A program made the position numbers and the translations under genes. The notes beneath the pieces are model-generated. The model had not been told where the DNA came from. It made no database searches and saw only the letters and a program-made list of their open reading frames with translations. Shown piece by piece: positions 15,622-20,997 of a stretch of DNA of 20,997 bases. How positions within the stretch are numbered: the first letter of the stretch is position 1; each line of letters begins with the position of its first letter. The stretch is from CAYMLL01 sp964390645 (GTDB taxonomy: Bacteria; Planctomycetota; UBA8108). The stretch covers positions 1-20,997 of the forward strand of contig CAYMLL010000116.1 in the NCBI GenBank assembly GCA_964390645.1, given 5' to 3'.

Positions 15622-16389
15622 TCAGAGCCAGGCGCCCCGGTATCTTAACATCCTCAGCGGTCGTGCCAACAAGGCGGTCACGCGGCCCGAGACGCAACCG
15701 TGAAGCTGACGGATCAACCTCTCCTCGAGCGACGACTCCGGCGGCGCGGCAGTGAACTCCGAGAGATCCCTCAGGACACCGACCGCTTTACCGGACAGTG
15801 CCGAGACCCGATCGGACGCCGGCGGGCGGGTCCGGTGACAGCCCCGACAGACGATTCCGCCGGCGACCGGACTGAAGAACGCCGCCCGCTGCCCCCCCGG
15901 CCACTCCTTGCCGCAAGCGACGCAGGCGTCGTTGGGAGCCAGGAAGCCCAGGACGCGCAGCGCGCGGACCTCGAAATGAAGCAGGTTCCACGCGAGCGAC
16001 GTCTCCGGCGCCGCGGCGATACGCGTGAAGGTCCCGCAGGCGAGGTCGAAGAGATCCGGCGTGCGCTCCCCTGCGACGCTGACGCCACGCAGGAGCTCGA
16101 TCACCTGGCTGGCCGCGACGTGTCGAGCCCAGGACTCTCGCAGGCCTCGAAAACCGTCGAGAACCTCGGAGTCGGCGATCGTGACCAGCCCCGACGCACG
16201 GCGATCCAAGAATCCGACGTCGTAGAGAACCGCGAGATCGAAGGGGCCCTGGAAGGGGCTCTTCGGACGATGCGCACCCTTGGCCATCCCCTCGAGAAGA
16301 CCGACCTCTCGTGACAGAAGGGAGACGACCTGGCTCGAGTTGCTGTAGTCGACGATCGACAGGGCGATGGCCGCGGTGTTTCGCTTCAC
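15622..16389 (-). CDS. recO: DNA repair protein RecO
   Basis: RecO loads RecA with RecR in the RecF pathway. From GTG 16389 the 255-aa product starts VKRNTAAIALSIVDYSNSSQ, the OB-fold N-terminus of RecO. It continues with a helical domain and a four-Cys zinc site, CVACG (Cys156, Cys159) and CRGCH (Cys181, Cys184). The frame is open upstream to 16608, inside the CBS gene, but no in-frame start gives a RecO-like N-terminus there, so GTG 16389 was chosen; its Shine-Dalgarno is poor. Length fits the family. It follows the CBS-domain gene by 58 bp; a CorC/hemolysin-type gene next to recO is a familiar bacterial order. Confidence 0.85.
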   Translation of the reverse strand: MKRNTAAIALSIVDYSNSSQVVSLLSREVGLLEGMAKGAHRPKSPFQGPFDLAVLYDVGFLDRRASGLVTIADSEVLDGFRGLRESWARHVAASQVIELLRGVSVAGERTPDLFDLACGTFTRIAAAPETSLAWNLLHFEVRALRVLGFLAPNDACVACGKEWPGGQRAAFFSPVAGGIVCRGCHRTRPPASDRVSALSGKAVGVLRDLSEFTAAPPESSLEERLIRQLHGCVSGRVTALLARPLRMLRYRGAWL

Positions 16390-16447
16390 GACCTGCGAAC
16401 GCCCCCCGGAGAAGTCGGTCGGGAATCCTGCCGCCGCATCATTGACC

Positions 16448-17803
16448 TCATTCCATACCGACCACCGCTTCGCCGTTCTTCCCGGTCGCCTCCGGCAAAT
16501 GGACGTGGAGGCGCAAGACGCGACGTTCGTCCGCCCGGGTGACCTCGAAGCGCACACCGTCGACCTCGAGGTCGTCGCCGACGCCCGGGATCCTCCCCAT
16601 CCGCGCAAAGAGGAAACCGCCTATCGTATCGTAATTCTCGTTCTCGGGAAGATCGAGACTGAGCTCCTCGTTGAGGTCGTCGACGTGTACCGCCGCATCT
16701 ACCACGAAGATACAGTCGGAGAGGTGTGAGATGGTCGCCGTCTCTTCCTTCTCGTACTCGTCGCTGATCTCACCGACGATTTCCTCGAGGATGTCCTCGA
16801 CCGTCACCACGCCATCCGTGCCACCGTGCTCGTCGAGGACGATGGCGATCTGCAATCGGTGTTGCTTGAGCTCCTGCAAGACCTCGTCGATCTTCTTCGT
16901 CACCGGCACGCAGTACGGCTTGCGCACGAGCGAATCAAGCACGATCTCCTGACCACGATAGAGCTTGCGCAAGACATCCTTCACGTACAGAACGCCGACG
17001 ATGTGGTCCTTGTGATCGAGGAAGACCGGTATACGCGAGTATCCGCACTCGATCGCGCGATCCAGATTCTTCTGAAGGGGTTCGGCGAGGTCGAGGCAAA
17101 CCATCTCCGTCCGGGGAGTCATCACCTCCGACACCTCGACGTCGCCGAACTCGATGATCGACTCGATCATGTCGCCCTCGTTCGACTCGAGCAAGCCTTC
17201 CCGCTCGCCTTCCTCCACCTTCTCGAGGATCTCCTCCTCGAAGATATCAGCCTCGCTGCGCTGCGAGTTGCCACCGAGAAGGCCCGAGAGGAGGTAGACG
17301 CCGCGAGCGAGGGCCCAGCGCACGGGCTCGGTCAGCCGGTGAATCCAGTCGATCGCGCCGCGAAAGCGGGCCAGCCACACTTCCGGCGCGACACGACCGA
17401 TGACCGAGGGGACGAGCTCGAAAAAGACGAGGTACATCGCGGCGAGCTCGACCACGAGTATCGAGGTCACGAGCGTCAACGTTCCGACGCCTTGCTCGGT
17501 GAGCCCGAGCCGTCCCTGCGGCCCGGCCTGAGAGTCCAGCCACAGGAGACGACCGAAGGTCAAGCAGCAGACGACAGCGCAGCGCAACGAGCTGTCGAGA
17601 CGCTCGAGCGTACGCTCGAGGTCGTCCTTCTGCGCCAAGAAACTCTCCATCGCATCGCGTCGATCGACAGGATAGTGATCGAGAAACCGACGGCGCGAGA
17701 AACGCTCGAAAGCCCGCCGACAAGTCGCCACGAAGATCCCGACTGCGAGAAACACGAGCGCCGCAGTGAGCCACCCGGAATGAAAGGCGCCGAATCGATA
17801 CAC
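16448..17803 (-). CDS. CNNM/CorC (hemolysin-C-like) membrane protein with CBS pair
   Basis: The 451-aa protein has an N-terminal membrane part of DUF21/CNNM type (hydrophobic segments near 11-27, 72-88, 106-132 and 158-176), an acidic linker, then EGDMIESIIEFGDVEVSEVM leading into two CBS domains (about 228-290 and 295-350). A C-terminal CorC_HlyC domain (about 366-440, YDTIGGFLFARMGRIPGVGD) follows. Relatives (MpfA, YhdP, CorB/CorC) are linked to Mg2+ efflux; the hemolysin name is historical. The start is ATG 17803, 3 bp after the stop of the toroid gene. The membrane part looks divergent compared with the well-kept CBS/CorC half. Confidence 0.85.
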   Translation of the reverse strand: MYRFGAFHSGWLTAALVFLAVGIFVATCRRAFERFSRRRFLDHYPVDRRDAMESFLAQKDDLERTLERLDSSLRCAVVCCLTFGRLLWLDSQAGPQGRLGLTEQGVGTLTLVTSILVVELAAMYLVFFELVPSVIGRVAPEVWLARFRGAIDWIHRLTEPVRWALARGVYLLSGLLGGNSQRSEADIFEEEILEKVEEGEREGLLESNEGDMIESIIEFGDVEVSEVMTPRTEMVCLDLAEPLQKNLDRAIECGYSRIPVFLDHKDHIVGVLYVKDVLRKLYRGQEIVLDSLVRKPYCVPVTKKIDEVLQELKQHRLQIAIVLDEHGGTDGVVTVEDILEEIVGEISDEYEKEETATISHLSDCIFVVDAAVHVDDLNEELSLDLPENENYDTIGGFLFARMGRIPGVGDDLEVDGVRFEVTRADERRVLRLHVHLPEATGKNGEAVVGME

Positions 17804-17806
17804 CGT

Positions 17807-18934
17807 CTACCTCTCGAAAATCGGCAAGTAGCCGACCGGCATCTGGAGAATCAGGAGGGCCATCGAGGTCGCATAAACATCACCGAAGGGACTCTCCCAG
17901 TTACCACCGGGCTTCTGCCGGCGCAGGAGACGGGCCCGGGACCGAACGCACCAGTGTCGCCAATCCGCGCGATTCTCCTGCCAGAGCGCCTGGGCAACGT
18001 AGAAGTTGCCGTAATAGAAGTAGGTGTCATTGACTGCCGAAAGCGGATTCTGTTCGCACTCGCGCAGCTCTTTCTTCATGTAGTCAAGCCCGAGACTGAG
18101 CTCCGGTGAGCGATAGACGCCGGCGGCGTTGAACGTGGACACGGCGGCGGCCGTCAGAGACAAGCTCGTTCGCGGATTGCCGAGGCGCTGGTACTTGATG
18201 CTGCCGTCCGGCTTCTGGCACTCCTTGACGTAACGGATCGCCCGCTCTATGCGATGGTGGTCGACGAGATAACCCGCGTCACGCGCTGCGCGCAACGCCT
18301 GGATCGCACAAATCGTGACCGACGCCTCATCTCGGTTCTCGTCATTCCTGGCCAGGTAGTACCAGCCACCCTCCCGGCTCTGCGCGTTCTGGATCACCGT
18401 GACGCCATTCTTGATCACACGAGACACCTGCCGTTCACGGTCTTCCGACAGGCTGCCGGCGATCTGCGTCAGGAAGAGAATCGCGTAGCAGTGTCCGTGC
18501 ATGCGGCTTCCGGAGCCATTCTCCGCACCGGGCTCGGTGAGAAAGCGACCCCGCTGCGACAGCGCGAGGAGGTAGCTGAGGCAGCCACCGAGGACGTCTG
18601 CATCCTCACCCTCGTCGGGGAGCACACCGCTGGCAAGCATCGCGAGCCCGGCGAGACTGGTCGAGGCCACGGGGAAGCCGGTGTCCAGGAAGCCACGATA
18701 CTCCCCCGCCTTGCGGTCCTGCCGCTCACGAAAGTAGTGCAGTGCCTTCTTCACTGCCCGGCGCAGCTCCATGCGCTCGCGAATCGAGGCACTGTCGACG
18801 TGGCGACTCTCGGAGCGAACGCGGACCTCACCACTCGTCCGTCCGACCCCGCCGTCGTCCCCGGCGAGCAACGCGATCGTGCAGTACGCGAAAACGAGTC
18901 CGACCAGGAAGTTACGCCAGGTGGCTGTTGCCAT
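17807..18934 (-). CDS. Exported alpha/alpha-toroid (prenyltransferase/squalene-cyclase-like repeat) protein
   Basis: The 375-aa protein has a signal peptide or anchor (NFLVGLVFAYCTIALLAG) followed by repeats of the prenyltransferase/squalene-oxidase toroid type: SREGGWYYLARND, KPDGSIKYQ and KPGGNWESPFGDVYATS, and the ending LILQMPVGYLPIFER. The Asp-rich DXDD acid motif of real squalene-hopene cyclases is not visible, so a cyclase reaction is not claimed. Similar proteins are common in planctomycetes with unknown function. ATG 18934 has no Shine-Dalgarno. It starts 28 bp after the coiled-coil gene ends and stops 3 bp before the CBS gene. Confidence 0.75.
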   Translation of the reverse strand: MATATWRNFLVGLVFAYCTIALLAGDDGGVGRTSGEVRVRSESRHVDSASIRERMELRRAVKKALHYFRERQDRKAGEYRGFLDTGFPVASTSLAGLAMLASGVLPDEGEDADVLGGCLSYLLALSQRGRFLTEPGAENGSGSRMHGHCYAILFLTQIAGSLSEDRERQVSRVIKNGVTVIQNAQSREGGWYYLARNDENRDEASVTICAIQALRAARDAGYLVDHHRIERAIRYVKECQKPDGSIKYQRLGNPRTSLSLTAAAVSTFNAAGVYRSPELSLGLDYMKKELRECEQNPLSAVNDTYFYYGNFYVAQALWQENRADWRHWCVRSRARLLRRQKPGGNWESPFGDVYATSMALLILQMPVGYLPIFER

Positions 18935-18962
18935 CGCTTATCGGTACGGTGCGCCGAAGCCC

Positions 18963-20997
<2,035 letters not shown>

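Noticed and set aside
17807..18934. Squalene-hopene cyclase
   Set aside because: The toroid repeats are present but the protein is too short and the DXDD catalytic motif is not seen.

Overview
The window looks like a GC-rich chromosomal segment of a Gram-negative, LPS-bearing bacterium. The best guess is Planctomycetota or a close relative. The evidence is an LptE of the short planctomycete type, an alpha/alpha-toroid protein whose C-terminus ends in the LQMPVGYLPIFER-like tail I associate with planctomycete squalene-cyclase-fold proteins, a Q/E/K-rich coiled-coil protein beside it, secreted HEAT/TPR proteins, and start sites of mixed quality (ATG, GTG and TTG, some with no Shine-Dalgarno). 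The phylum call is inference. No rRNA, tRNA, CRISPR array or transposase was seen, so this reads as core genome rather than an accessory island.

Left part (1-3621): the 5' end of sucC runs off the left edge on the minus strand behind a good TATAAT promoter. Divergent from it is a two-gene unit of lipoproteins: a 223-aa unknown and an 833-aa TPR protein with an unrecognised C-terminal domain. Middle part (3681-7403): a secreted 770-aa HEAT+TPR protein (minus) and a YhaM-type OB-fold/HD exoribonuclease (plus) diverge from a 336-bp intergenic region.

Right part (7421-20997): about 13.5 kb is coded without interruption on the minus strand. In transcription order it holds a coiled-coil protein (5' end off the window), an alpha/alpha-toroid protein, a CNNM/CBS/CorC-type membrane protein, recO, a BamD-like lipoprotein, lptE, an FtsH-derived protein, folP, cdaA (diadenylate cyclase), cdaR/ybbR, glmM and dapA. 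From the BamD-like gene to glmM the junctions are 7-bp or 4-bp overlaps or gaps of 4-23 bp, so translational coupling in one long operon is likely. The operon joins outer-membrane assembly (BamD, LptE), folate synthesis, c-di-AMP signalling with its regulator, and amino-sugar/peptidoglycan precursor synthesis (GlmM). DapA, making the diaminopimelate/lysine precursor, follows after a 177-bp gap.

The most unusual element is the gene immediately upstream of folP, the place where many bacteria carry ftsH. It codes for a 347-aa protein that still aligns with FtsH: Walker-B-like residues, second-region-of-homology remnants, and an M41 peptidase with HEPGH and the downstream zinc Asp. It has lost a usable Walker A, the sensor Asn, one Arg finger, the AAA lid and the normal N-terminal membrane/periplasmic module. 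It looks like a motor-dead, possibly still zinc-binding FtsH derivative kept as an intact, translationally coupled gene.
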